Shown here piece after piece: positions 1 through 8,043 of a DNA stretch of 23,893 bases (position 1 is the first letter of the stretch; each line of letters begins with the position of its first letter). Under the pieces are notes generated by a model. It was not told where the DNA came from, made no database searches, and was given only the letters and a program-made list of their open reading frames with translations. A program made the translations under genes and the position numbers. Where the stretch lies: the NCBI GenBank assembly GCA_964459305.1, contig CAYWNA010000200.1, positions 1 through 23,893 of the forward strand, in the 5' to 3' direction. Source of the stretch: CAYWNA01 sp964459305 (GTDB lineage Bacteria > Planctomycetota > Planctomycetia > Pirellulales > Pirellulaceae).

Positions 1-30
1 ATGCAGAGGACGAGTATGCAGAGGACGAGT
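1..30 (+). repeat. Two tandem copies of a 15-bp unit inside ftsK
   Basis: The unit atgcagaggacgagt occurs at 1-15 and 16-30, and a decayed third copy begins at 31. In the ftsK frame it encodes AEDEY repeats in the acidic N-terminal linker. Its length is a multiple of three, so copy-number change would keep the frame. The array may continue past the left edge. Confidence 0.8.
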
Positions 31-1961
31 ATGAAGACGATGTCGATGAGGTCGTGTCGGTCAAGTTTCGTGGCAGAACGGTGGGAGATTCGGACGAAGA
101 CGAATTGGATTTCACGGTCGATGAAGAGGACGAGACGGTCGATCCTGACGAGGAAGACGAAGCACCGTACGAAGAACCGCTGGTGGTCAAACGGCGGCGG
201 AATGCGCGGGCTGACTCAAACCACGAAACCCCTGCCGTGCGCGTTCGAAGGCGGTCAGACAAGAACGAACGTGAGGAGGTGATGGACCGCCTGGATGCGG
301 CCAGCCACGACGACGACGCGTACGACTACGAACTGCCGGAGGTTGACCTCCTGTTGCCCGGCGACGAGTTCTGCTTCGAAGAGCAGGAACTTGAAGTACG
401 CCGCAAGGCAAAGATTCTGGAGAAGACGTTTGCCAATTTCGGATTCCGGATCAAAGTCGTCGAGGTGGAGACCGGGCCTGTGATCGCCCAATATGAAGTG
501 GAACTCGAAGCCGGCCTGCGCCTGTCCAAAATCACGGGCTTGGCGGACGATCTGGCGATTGCTCTGCGCGTGCCGAGCGTTCGCATCGTTGCGCCGATCC
601 CCGGAAAGAACACCGTGGGGATTGAGGTCCCCAACGAACAACGTCAAATCGTTCGCCTTCGCGACGTGATCGAAGAGAGCAGCGGCAAGACCCGAAAGAT
701 GCGAATTCCGCTGTTCCTGGGCAAGGACGTGTCGGGCAGTCCGCTGCTGGTTGATCTTTCGACACTGCCGCATCTTCTCATCGCCGGCCGGACCGGGACC
801 GGCAAGAGCGTATGCCTGAATGCGATCATCGCGTCGATTCTGATGACGCGCCGGCCGGACGAGGTACGCATGCTGATGATCGACCCGAAGATGGTCGAAT
901 TGAGTGGATATGGCCGGTTGCCCCACTTGATGCATCCGGTGGTGACCGACATGCGCAAAGCTGAGGCTATCCTTGCCTGGGCAGTCGAAAAAATGGAAGA
1001 GCGGTATTCGCTGTTGGCCCGAGCCGGAGTGCGGCACATCAGCAGCTACAACCAGCTTGACGAAGAGGAGTTAATGAGCCGGCTGGAGCCGGAGACAGAA
1101 GAAGAACGGGATTCGATTCCCGTGCACCTGCCGTACATCGTCATTGTTGCGGACGAGATTGCCGACCTTATGATGACGGCCGGCAAGGAAGTGGAACAGC
1201 ACATCATCCGCTTGGCGCAAAAGAGCCGCGCCGTGGGCATCCATCTGATCCTGGCCACGCAGAAACCGACTGTGGATGTCATCACCGGTCTGATCAAGTC
1301 CAACCTGCCCGCCCGCATCGCGTTTCAGGTTGCCAGTCGTACCGATAGCCGCGTGGTGCTGGATGAAATGGGCGCGGATAGGCTGCTGGGCAACGGCGAC
1401 CTGCTGTTCTTGTGGCCTGGTACCAGCACGCTGCTTCGTGGCCAAGGCACCTACTTGGACGACGAGGAGATCGATCGCGTTGTCGATTCCGTGAGTACTG
1501 GCGAACCGAACTTCGTCAACGAACTAGTCAACCTAGAACTGGAAGGCGAAGACGCTGTCGAACCAGGCCAACTGAGAAAACGCGACGACTTGTATGAGAG
1601 CGCCGTTGACGTGGTGGTCCGCGAGGGCCGCGGCAGTGTATCGCTGCTTCAACGCTCGCTCGGAATCGGCTACGGCCGTGCGGCCCGATTGATCGACTAC
1701 ATGGCCGAGGACCGGATCGTTGGGCCCTACGCCGGCTCGCAGGCGCGAGAAGTCCTGATCTCCGTGGCCGATTGGGAAGAGATGCAGGGCTACGAAACCG
1801 AATCGGAGCCCGATCCGGTTCCATCCCGCAAGCGACGTTCCAACAAAGTGAGGCTTCGGGACGACGACAGCGACAAGCTCGACGACGAGGACAACTACGA
1901 GGACGACGAGATCCCCTTCGAAGACGACGACCGCGAGGAATACGTCGCCCGCTACTCGTGA
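3..1961 (+). CDS. ftsK: FtsK/SpoIIIE family DNA translocase, 5' end cut by the window
   Basis: This is an ATP-driven double-stranded DNA pump that acts at the division septum in chromosome segregation. The frame is open from base 3 to the left edge, so the GTG at 54 is not a convincing start; the usual N-terminal membrane segments must lie outside the window. Numbered from that GTG, an acidic linker (1-90) is followed by the FtsK alpha domain (about 95-200) and the RecA-like motor. The motor has Walker A GRTGTGKS at 245-252, Walker B with D367-E368 in IVIVADEIADL, and the family segment ARIAFQVASRTDSRVVLDE. A winged-helix gamma domain that reads DNA polarity signals lies at about 510-575. An extra tail (577-635) has a basic patch, then a strongly acidic stretch. 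Gamma is usually the C terminus in this family, so the tail is unusual. The family call is secure. Confidence 0.95.
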   Translation, partial: AEDEYAEDEYEDDVDEVVSVKFRGRTVGDSDEDELDFTVDEEDETVDPDEEDEAPYEEPLVVKRRRNARADSNHETPAVRVRRRSDKNEREEVMDRLDAASHDDDAYDYELPEVDLLLPGDEFCFEEQELEVRRKAKILEKTFANFGFRIKVVEVETGPVIAQYEVELEAGLRLSKITGLADDLAIALRVPSVRIVAPIPGKNTVGIEVPNEQRQIVRLRDVIEESSGKTRKMRIPLFLGKDVSGSPLLVDLSTLPHLLIAGRTGTGKSVCLNAIIASILMTRRPDEVRMLMIDPKMVELSGYGRLPHLMHPVVTDMRKAEAILAWAVEKMEERYSLLARAGVRHISSYNQLDEEELMSRLEPETEEERDSIPVHLPYIVIVADEIADLMMTAGKEVEQHIIRLAQKSRAVGIHLILATQKPTVDVITGLIKSNLPARIAFQVASRTDSRVVLDEMGADRLLGNGDLLFLWPGTSTLLRGQGTYLDDEEIDRVVDSVSTGEPNFVNELVNLELEGEDAVEPGQLRKRDDLYESAVDVVVREGRGSVSLLQRSLGIGYGRAARLIDYMAEDRIVGPYAGSQAREVLISVADWEEMQGYETESEPDPVPSRKRRSNKVRLRDDDSDKLDDEDNYEDDEIPFEDDDREEYVARYS

Positions 1962-2048
1962 TGCGCTCATCCGTAGCCGATGTGCCGCTCATTCGAACGG
2001 GCACTCGGCCGAATCAGCGCTGTCGAGCATCACCCCTACGACATCAGG

Positions 2049-3095
2049 TCAGTTTCCCGCGGCCTTCGGAACGCGCTCTTTGTCCGTCAAAGCACCCAGA
2101 AATGCCGCGATTGACTCTACCTGCTTGTCTTTCAGTTCCTTGCCCAGTTGGAGATTGCCCATCTGCTTGATAGCGTCCTTTAGCGTCGATGCCTTGCCAT
2201 CGTGAAAGTAGGGCCCCGTGATGGCGATGTTTCGAAGCGAGGGCACTTTGAAAACGTACTTGTCTTCCTCGTTCTTGGTCACCTCAAAGCGTCCCACATC
2301 CTCCTTGTTCGCGTATGCATTGACTTCGCCCATCTCCTCGTAGCGGTCGCCGCCCAAGAGTGCTCCACTGTGGCAGTCAGCGCATCCGACCTTGATGAAT
2401 AACCCAAGTCCTCGCTTCTCCTTCCTGGTCAAAGCACTGTCGTCTCCGCCCAGGAAGTCGTCAAGCCGATCGCATGTGACGAGAGTCCGTTCGAAGGCCG
2501 CCACCGCCTCGCCGAAGTTGTCATACGTCAGCGGTTTCGCCTGGTCCGGGAATGCCTTCTTGAACAGTTCTTCGTAGCCACACTCTTTCAGCTTTGCGAG
2601 TACCGCGTCCTCATTGGGCATGCCCATTTCGATCGGATTCAGAACAGGCCCTTTCGCCTGAGCCGCCAAATCCGGCGCGCGACCGTCCCAAAACTGCGCG
2701 ATGTGGAATCCTGCGTTCAGCGTCGTCGGCGCATTTCGACCGCCGAAATCGCCTTTTGCGCCTTCGGAGGTTGGCAAGTTGTCAACGCCGCCGAGGTTCT
2801 CGTCCACCCGGTGGCAACTATTGCAGGATTGAGTTCCGTTGATGGAGATCTTCTTCTCAAAATACAGCTTTTCGCCTAGTTTGATTCTGGCGTCCGTATC
2901 GTTCTCGCTGCCAGGCATTTTGTCCGGTAGCTTCTCGATCACCTCACAGGCCGCCTTGCGCACATCGGCCGCTGGCTTCTTCGCCTTCTTCTTGCCCTCC
3001 GCTGCGTCCGACCGTCCCACTTGACTCAAAGCCACCGCCAGCGCGACAGTCGCGACCATCAACCACATCGGTGAGAGCCCCTGCATCTTTCTCAT
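2049..3095 (-). CDS. Diheme cytochrome c peroxidase / MauG-family protein, exported
   Basis: This 348-residue protein is predicted to be periplasmic and to hold two c-type hemes. Family members reduce hydrogen peroxide with electrons from small cytochromes or, in MauG-like members, oxidise a protein or small-molecule substrate. Residues 1-32 form a signal peptide. Heme motifs are CNSCH at 91-95 and CADCH at 238-242. Other family marks are FGGRNAPTTLNAGF (117-130), FWDGRAPDLAAQA (135-147), NPIEMGMP (153-160) with a likely methionine ligand, and GPYFHDGKASTLKDAI (294-309). The length fits the family. The frame is open upstream to 3371, but the ATG at 3095 is chosen because a Shine-Dalgarno sits 5 nt away and a signal peptide follows at once. 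The gene lies 158 nt after the GNAT gene on the same strand and converges with ftsK. Peroxidase versus MauG-like oxidase cannot be separated here. Confidence 0.9.
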   Translation of the reverse strand: MRKMQGLSPMWLMVATVALAVALSQVGRSDAAEGKKKAKKPAADVRKAACEVIEKLPDKMPGSENDTDARIKLGEKLYFEKKISINGTQSCNSCHRVDENLGGVDNLPTSEGAKGDFGGRNAPTTLNAGFHIAQFWDGRAPDLAAQAKGPVLNPIEMGMPNEDAVLAKLKECGYEELFKKAFPDQAKPLTYDNFGEAVAAFERTLVTCDRLDDFLGGDDSALTRKEKRGLGLFIKVGCADCHSGALLGGDRYEEMGEVNAYANKEDVGRFEVTKNEEDKYVFKVPSLRNIAITGPYFHDGKASTLKDAIKQMGNLQLGKELKDKQVESIAAFLGALTDKERVPKAAGN

Positions 3096-3100
3096 GATCG

Positions 3101-3107
3101 TCTCCTT
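3101..3107 (-). promoter_or_regulatory. Shine-Dalgarno of the diheme peroxidase gene
   Basis: On the minus strand AAGGAGA lies 5 nt before the ATG at 3095. It decides the start against the longer open frame that reaches 3371, whose extra 92 residues show no domain or signal sequence. Confidence 0.75.
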
Positions 3108-3253
3108 CAACAGTTGCCAGTGAAACCCAACCGACGGCAACGGCGCCGAGGAAACCGAGCCCCGTGCGCCATCCGTCCTCAAGTACAACACATCAACATA
3201 TCTTAATCTTGCCAATATAGTAGCAGTAGAAAAGCCGCGACACCAGTCGGGCG

Positions 3254-4093
3254 CTAGCCTTTTTCTGGCCCAGAACTCGCCCAGAGATGGACCGGATCGT
3301 CCCGCACCGCGCGACCGCGGCACATACGCGTGAACGGCCTTTGCACGACGAGCCCGTTGTCCGTCGCCCACTGAGTCGCCGCAGTATTGTCGATCGGAAT
3401 GTCGACAAACACCGGTTGCCCTTCACATTGTTGAATACACCAATCCAGCAACGCCCGGCCAGCGTCCGGCGACGCCGCTGCCGCCGGTCCGATCTGGGTG
3501 GCTCGCGAGCCCGTGCGGAGCATCGCAAAGCCTTGGATCGTCGAGCCGTCTCGGACCACCCTTACGCTGTCGCGTTGCTCGTCCAGCAACCTCTCAAGAA
3601 GTCGGCCGCGATTCGTGCCCGAGACGGACGTGTCCAATTGGATGATCGCATCGACATCCGCCGATCCTACTGGCACCACGGAATAGCCGACTTGGGCTGA
3701 CAAGGCCTCGCCCTGAAGCCGAGACAGTTCAAACTCGGCGGCAAAACCGAGCCGTTCGTAGACGGGCCGGCCCAACGGAGTGGCGTCCAGCCGGACGGTC
3801 TGCACGTTTCGACGGTCCAGATAGCCCAACGCGTGCTGCACTAGACGAGTAGCGATGCCCTGATGTCGCGCCTGCTCGTCCACCAGCACCATAGCGATCC
3901 ATGCCACCGAATCGAACACGCAGGTCGTCGTCGTGCCTACGGGCTGGCCATCCAGTTCGGCCACGAAGCAGCCATCGGATCCCAGTGCGAGAAACCGCCG
4001 CCAGTCGGCCTCGGTCTGATTCCATCCAGCCTGCTCCTTCAGACGCATGCCAAGCGCGACATCATCAACGGTCATTTTCCGAAGGTGAACCAT
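3254..4093 (-). CDS. GNAT N-acetyltransferase with a second C-terminal acetyltransferase-like domain
   Basis: This is a 279-residue cytoplasmic protein that probably transfers an acetyl group from acetyl-CoA to an amine; the substrate is unknown. Residues 1-130 are a standard GNAT domain. The acetyl-CoA pyrophosphate-binding motif A is VLVDEQARHQGIATRLV (about 69-85), followed by YERLGF (111-116), the usual GNAT motif B. Residues about 140-270 look like the degenerate second acetyltransferase domain that often follows GNAT in this architecture (Acetyltransf_18-like). No signal peptide or membrane segment is seen. The ATG at 4093 has no clear Shine-Dalgarno, and an AT-rich TATAGT lies close upstream, so a near-leaderless message is possible; the ATG of residue 7 is an alternative start. 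The gene follows the propeller-PHP gene on the same strand, 133 nt away. Confidence 0.85.
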   Translation of the reverse strand: MVHLRKMTVDDVALGMRLKEQAGWNQTEADWRRFLALGSDGCFVAELDGQPVGTTTTCVFDSVAWIAMVLVDEQARHQGIATRLVQHALGYLDRRNVQTVRLDATPLGRPVYERLGFAAEFELSRLQGEALSAQVGYSVVPVGSADVDAIIQLDTSVSGTNRGRLLERLLDEQRDSVRVVRDGSTIQGFAMLRTGSRATQIGPAAAASPDAGRALLDWCIQQCEGQPVFVDIPIDNTAATQWATDNGLVVQRPFTRMCRGRAVRDDPVHLWASSGPEKG

Positions 4094-4153
4094 GAGATGT
4101 TTTCACTATAACTGACAGTTGCCGCGGGTTTGGCGATGCCGGGCCGCTTTGTT

Positions 4154-4200
4154 GGAGTCCAGGCTTCAGCCTGTCCCGCGCAGCCTAAAGGCTGTACTCC
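4154..4200. repeat. Palindromic intergenic element (REP-like)
   Basis: Arms at 4154-4173 and 4181-4200 form an imperfect inverted repeat that begins GGAGT and ends ACTCC. Each arm also holds its own perfect palindrome: CAGGCTTCAGCCTG on the left and CAGCCTAAAGGCTG on the right. The RNA could therefore fold as one long hairpin or two small ones. The element starts 27 nt after the stop codon of the propeller-PHP gene and may stabilise or terminate its transcript. No T-run follows, so it is not a textbook terminator. Confidence 0.8.
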
Positions 4201-4226
4201 AGCACAAGAATCAAACCGGATGCGGC

Positions 4227-6647
4227 CTATTCACGGCGCCGCAGCCAAATGGCCGACGACCAGGCCCATTCGTTGTCTTCTTGTTGGCCGCGAAGGTAAT
4301 AGTAGGCACTCGCCCCTGCTGTCAACTCGTTATCTGTGTATTGAAACTTACAGGTGATCGCGTCTGGCTCAGTGGAATAGATGATGCGGCCGTCGCGGAC
4401 GATTTCCACGAGTTTCAGTTTTTTCATGCCGCGTGCGAACACCTGGAAAGCAGGGCTGCCCTCGACCTCGACTTCTTCACCCAAGAATCGATCGCCCAGT
4501 CGCAGATCCAACACCATGGTTTCTGTCGCACCGAACGATCGGCGTGCCTTCAGGCCTTCCAGTACACCGCGCCGGGTAAACTCGCGAGCGTACACGCCGG
4601 CATACGCACCGTGCACCAGTCCGTGATCCGAACTGGCGATCACGCCGATCCGCACTCCGCCGCCGAGTGCATCCTGCAGGTAGTTCCCCTCCCGCTCGAC
4701 TGCTGCTTGGCGGGGCGCGCCAAAATATTCGTAAGACCCACGAGTTTGGAATATTTCTGCAACCCTTTCGAATTGCGAGTTCCACTTTCCCCAGTCGGTG
4801 GCCGATCCACCGTCGGCCAACTGATGTGGAATGGCTACGGCTTCTTTGTCGCGGAGCACGTGAAACAGTTCCTCGGGCGAATCTTCCTCGTAACACGGCA
4901 TGCCGCGTTCGACATAGAGAACGTTCTTGTGCCCACCACGGCTTCTATACGAGCCGCCATGCTCGTACCCGTAGATGGGCAGAAATAGGCCTTCGATATA
5001 GAACAAATCGCAATATTTCTGGGAGCGCCACCAAGCGTAATCTTGAAGCGGTCCCTGTTGGTTGCGACTGTACCGATGCTTCAGCAGATCCTGGTCGTGA
5101 TCGGAAATCGCCAGAAAATCCAGGCCGGCCGCGTCAATCGCGTAGCGATAGGTATCCATCAACGAACCATCGTAGTTCATCCCGCATCGAGAGATATCTG
5201 TGTGCCGGTGCGTATCGCCGAAGAGCAGGCGATAGGTGAGGCCGTCAACGGTTACCTCGTAGCGCGGAGTCTTCTCGGACGGTTGAACCGAGTCCGCATC
5301 GGCCGTTTCATCCACGGGGCGCACAGGCAAAGAGACGCTACCGCCGGCTGCGACGCGAACCATCGCAGCGTGAACGTTGTGATTGACCGGCTCCTCGGCG
5401 CGCGATGGCTTTCGCCCATCCTCGGACCAGGCAACCCAGATATTGCCGGATTGACCTGTGCAAGTTGCCGTACGCATGTCGTTGCGGCCGTTGCTGTCCT
5501 GGAACTTTTTCGGGCTAGACCACGAGCCGCCGGCATAGCAGAGCGCATACGGATTCCAGATTCCGCGAGCTTGATACGGCCGCTTACGGCCGCCAACCAT
5601 GCGGAATCCGGGTGGCGTCAGGTTTTGTAAGTGACGCAGGAAAAGCCACAGTCGCCCCGAACCGTCAACCTGCAGTTTCGGTAGCTCGCAGAATCTTCTC
5701 ATTCCCTCCGGAAGAGACGCCATGACCCGCTCTCTCGGCTCACACATTCGCCCAGCGTCCACACAGCGGACATGGACCGACCGGAGGCTGTGCAAGCGGG
5801 TTTTCGCTTCACCGTGTAGGCCCCAATGCGGACCGCCGTTGTCCCACGCGACCCATAGCCGGTTCTCTTCGTCAACGGCCAACGATGCGTGAGCCTCGTA
5901 ATCGGGCGAGGCAGCAATCGGCGTTGGATCGCTCGGCTTTCCGTCCGTCAATTGGCTGATCAGAATATCGTAGCTACCGTTCCGATAGCTGTCCCATCCG
6001 ACGAAAACGCCTCCCTGGCTGTCCGCGGCAAGCGCGGGTTCCCAATCGCCGGCCGGATGTCGTGATACATTTTGGAGCCCCTCAAGTCCGCTTGGTGTGA
6101 CGCGTGCGACCAGAATCTCGAAGTTATCTTCAACCACCGCCTGCCACGCCATCCACAACTGGCCGTCAGCGTCCGCGACCAATTGTTGGCAGATGTCATT
6201 GCCGGGACGGTCTGTAAGCTGAATCGCTTCGCTCCAATTGCCATCGGCGGAATGGCAGCCCCATATGTCCCAATTGCCATTGTCATTCTGTGTCCACGTC
6301 ACCCACAGCCGCCTTGCACCATCCCGTTCCATCGCCGGCCGCCAGCAGTCACCGGCTCCCCCGCTCAACCGCACTGGCGACGACGGACGCTCGCCGCCGA
6401 GGCGGGCAGCAACAACCTCGTCGCCCTGGCCATCGTAAGTGATCCACGCCACCCAGGGCAGTCCGTCAGCAGCGCAGCCGATCGCAGGAAACTCGTCTTG
6501 ACGGTCGACTGTGGTCAGGTTGACCGTTCGATCGACGACCGGTTCCGACCGCTGCTCCGCGTCGAAGGCCTGCCCGGTCACCGCAGTCGATAGAAGACAC
6601 GCGGCTACCGAGGGAAGAAGGATGCTAGGGAATAGATGTCTCGTCAC
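4227..6647 (-). CDS. Secreted β-propeller plus PHP-type (DUF3604-like) metallohydrolase
   Basis: This is an 806-residue exported protein. Residues 1-26 are a signal peptide. Residues about 40-430 hold repeats of the form DGxLWVAW with cores at 65-68, 114-118, 164-168, 214-218, 264-268, 333-337 and 403-407. The spacing is close to 50 residues, which suggests a six- or seven-bladed propeller. Residues about 470-720 are a PHP-like metal site: D478-T-H480-R-H482, D516-H-D518, Y561-E-H563, H608 and SSDH (672-675). About 80 β-rich residues close the protein. PHP and DUF3604 proteins are metal-dependent hydrolases, often of phosphoesters; the substrate here is unknown. The start is a GTG with AAGGAGGG 6 nt upstream. 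It follows the Gfo/Idh/MocA gene by 166 nt. DUF3604 membership is judged by motif only, while the metal-site pattern is clear. Confidence 0.85.
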   Translation of the reverse strand: MTRHLFPSILLPSVAACLLSTAVTGQAFDAEQRSEPVVDRTVNLTTVDRQDEFPAIGCAADGLPWVAWITYDGQGDEVVAARLGGERPSSPVRLSGGAGDCWRPAMERDGARRLWVTWTQNDNGNWDIWGCHSADGNWSEAIQLTDRPGNDICQQLVADADGQLWMAWQAVVEDNFEILVARVTPSGLEGLQNVSRHPAGDWEPALAADSQGGVFVGWDSYRNGSYDILISQLTDGKPSDPTPIAASPDYEAHASLAVDEENRLWVAWDNGGPHWGLHGEAKTRLHSLRSVHVRCVDAGRMCEPRERVMASLPEGMRRFCELPKLQVDGSGRLWLFLRHLQNLTPPGFRMVGGRKRPYQARGIWNPYALCYAGGSWSSPKKFQDSNGRNDMRTATCTGQSGNIWVAWSEDGRKPSRAEEPVNHNVHAAMVRVAAGGSVSLPVRPVDETADADSVQPSEKTPRYEVTVDGLTYRLLFGDTHRHTDISRCGMNYDGSLMDTYRYAIDAAGLDFLAISDHDQDLLKHRYSRNQQGPLQDYAWWRSQKYCDLFYIEGLFLPIYGYEHGGSYRSRGGHKNVLYVERGMPCYEEDSPEELFHVLRDKEAVAIPHQLADGGSATDWGKWNSQFERVAEIFQTRGSYEYFGAPRQAAVEREGNYLQDALGGGVRIGVIASSDHGLVHGAYAGVYAREFTRRGVLEGLKARRSFGATETMVLDLRLGDRFLGEEVEVEGSPAFQVFARGMKKLKLVEIVRDGRIIYSTEPDAITCKFQYTDNELTAGASAYYYLRGQQEDNEWAWSSAIWLRRRE

Positions 6648-6653
6648 TTGGTG

Positions 6654-6661
6654 CCCTCCTT
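6654..6661 (-). promoter_or_regulatory. Strong Shine-Dalgarno before a GTG start
   Basis: AAGGAGGG on the minus strand lies 6 nt before the GTG at 6647. It supports the non-ATG start of the propeller-PHP gene, which also places the signal peptide at the N terminus. Confidence 0.8.
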
Positions 6662-6680
6662 ACGTCTCACTCTAGTTGAG

Positions 6681-6804
6681 GGTGTCCGGGAATTCCACGT
6701 AACAGAATCCACGGTTTACGGGAGGGCGAGGCTCCCGCCAAGCCGCGGCTGGGTGCCGGAAATGCGGCTCAGCGGGAGCTTCGCCCTCCCAATTTCCAGA
6801 CACC
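6681..6804. repeat. Nested palindromic element, 124 bp, MITE-like
   Basis: Outer arms are 6681-6694 and 6791-6804 (12 of 14 pairs match). Inner arms are 6720-6746 and 6764-6790 (24 of 27 match, starting GGGAGGGCGAGGCTCCC). The segment between left outer and inner arms (6695-6719) has no partner. The element starts 10 nt after the Gfo/Idh stop and ends 33 nt before the next gene's start, so it fills nearly the whole gap. No transposase is encoded. The structure is seen directly; mobility is inferred. Confidence 0.85.
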
Positions 6805-6813
6805 TTCCTTTAG

Positions 6814-7839
6814 TTAGAAATGGACCACCTTCCCCGTCTGCGACGATTGCGTTGCGGCGACCATCAGTTGTACCACGTCTCGCGATTCTTCGGGCGTGAT
6901 ATGATCCGGGCGACGGCCCTGAGTCACGCAGTCGGCAAAGTACCGTAGCTCTTGCCGGAGTATGCCAAAACGGCCGCTGAACATCTTTGGCCAGTACATG
7001 GTGTCGGGGAGTTGCAGTCCGTCAGAACCTTGAATCTCCAAGCCGGCCTCGCCGCAGTTGATGTACAAGGCGCCCTCGGTGCCAATGACCTCCATCCGGG
7101 CGTCGATCTGGTAGGGCGTGTTTTCCGGTAAATGCCAAACGGATTCGACCACGCCCACTGCATCGTTGTCCAGTCGCATCATGGCCCACCCGGCGTCCGG
7201 GTACTTGCGCGTGCCCGGGTGGACCTCTTGGGCGTAAACGCTGACCGGTTTGGCTTGGCTGAACCACAGCATCAAATCGGCGTCGTGGATGCCGTCGCCC
7301 ACCAGGGCCGAGATCTTGTCCAGCACCATGTCCCCAATGGTCTTCGAGAGGTTTCGCCGCGCGTGCATGGAAACGATTCGTCCGATTCGCCCCTCGTCGA
7401 TCGCCTGCTTGGCCAGTGCGACACGTGGATCGAAGCGGCATATGTGGCCCACCATAAACATGCCTTCGCTCGCGGTGGCGGCCTCCACGATCCGATCGCA
7501 GTCTTCGACGGTTTCAGCCATCGGCTTTTCAAGAAAAACATGTTTGCCCGCAGCCAGCGCGTCGACCGTGATGTCGCAATGGTCGTAGAAGTGCGTGACG
7601 ACGCTTACCACGTCCACGTCAGGATCGGCCAAGAGTTCGTGATAGTCTGTGTAGCGTCGCGGGACGTTGTGACGATTGGCCACCTCTTCAAGCCGATCGG
7701 CACGGCGAGTGCAAAGCGCAGCCAATTCGATGCCCGGCATGTCTGCCAGAGCTTCGGCGTGTACCTCACCAAACCACCCCAGTCCGATCACCCCCCAGCG
7801 GATAGGTGCCGATTGTTTACCCGGTCCATTGCCACTCAT
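6814..7839 (-). CDS. Gfo/Idh/MocA family NAD(P)-dependent oxidoreductase
   Basis: This 341-residue enzyme probably oxidises or reduces a sugar, inositol or related polyol with NAD(P); the exact substrate cannot be read. The Rossmann dinucleotide site is GVIGLGWFG (16-24). The family EKP motif is at 104-106 in HVFLEKPMAE, and GDGIHDADLMLW (181-192) carries the usual acid-x-x-His catalytic pattern (D182, H185). Residues about 135-280 are the α/β substrate domain. Length is typical. No signal peptide is seen, although planctomycetes export many relatives. The frame is open upstream to 8004, but AGGAGGG 5 nt before the ATG at 7839 fixes the start. It lies between the HzsA-related gene and the propeller-PHP gene, all on the minus strand. 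Confidence 0.93.
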   Translation of the reverse strand: MSGNGPGKQSAPIRWGVIGLGWFGEVHAEALADMPGIELAALCTRRADRLEEVANRHNVPRRYTDYHELLADPDVDVVSVVTHFYDHCDITVDALAAGKHVFLEKPMAETVEDCDRIVEAATASEGMFMVGHICRFDPRVALAKQAIDEGRIGRIVSMHARRNLSKTIGDMVLDKISALVGDGIHDADLMLWFSQAKPVSVYAQEVHPGTRKYPDAGWAMMRLDNDAVGVVESVWHLPENTPYQIDARMEVIGTEGALYINCGEAGLEIQGSDGLQLPDTMYWPKMFSGRFGILRQELRYFADCVTQGRRPDHITPEESRDVVQLMVAATQSSQTGKVVHF

Positions 7840-7844
7840 TTTTT

Positions 7845-7851
7845 CCCTCCT
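7845..7851 (-). promoter_or_regulatory. Shine-Dalgarno of the Gfo/Idh/MocA gene
   Basis: AGGAGGG on the minus strand, then five A residues, then ATG at 7839. It rules out the 55-residue upstream extension, which would run through the inverted-repeat element at 7885-8032. Confidence 0.85.
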
Positions 7852-7884
7852 GTTTTGACTCAAACCTTCAGTTGCATTAACCCC

Positions 7885-8032
7885 GTAGCTGAATTCGCAA
7901 GAATTCAGAGAGCCTTCGTGCGAACTCAACGCTCGCAACAATTCGATGATCGAACTGTGGGGAAATTGATCTTTCCAACGTCTCGTGGCGTTTCTGCGAT
8001 GCAATCCGCTGAATTCTTGCGAATCCAGCTAC
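7885..8032. repeat. 148-bp element with 24-bp terminal inverted repeats
   Basis: The left arm 7885-7908 and right arm 8009-8032 pair at 23 of 24 positions (GTAGCTGAATTCGCAAGAAT against GTAGCTGGATTCGCAAGAAT at their outer ends). The 100-bp core holds smaller palindromes, for example TTCGATGATCGAA. It begins 12 nt after the stop of the minus-strand HzsA-related gene and ends 45 nt before the Gfo/Idh start. No coding sequence is present. It looks like a non-autonomous palindromic element; a role in 3'-end formation is possible but unproven. Confidence 0.88.
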
Positions 8033-8043
8033 AACAGGATGCA

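Noticed and set aside
1962..2048. Terminator between the convergent ftsK and peroxidase genes
   Set aside because: Only a 5-bp ATTCG/CGAAT pairing with a long loop is present, too weak to call.
4154..4200. Intrinsic terminator after the propeller-PHP gene
   Set aside because: The hairpins lack a following U-run on the minus strand, and the double-palindrome form fits a repeat element better.
4119..4988. Open frame of 289 codons on the plus strand
   Set aside because: It lies antisense to the PHP metal-site region, whose motifs are unmistakable on the minus strand, and has no domain signal or Shine-Dalgarno.
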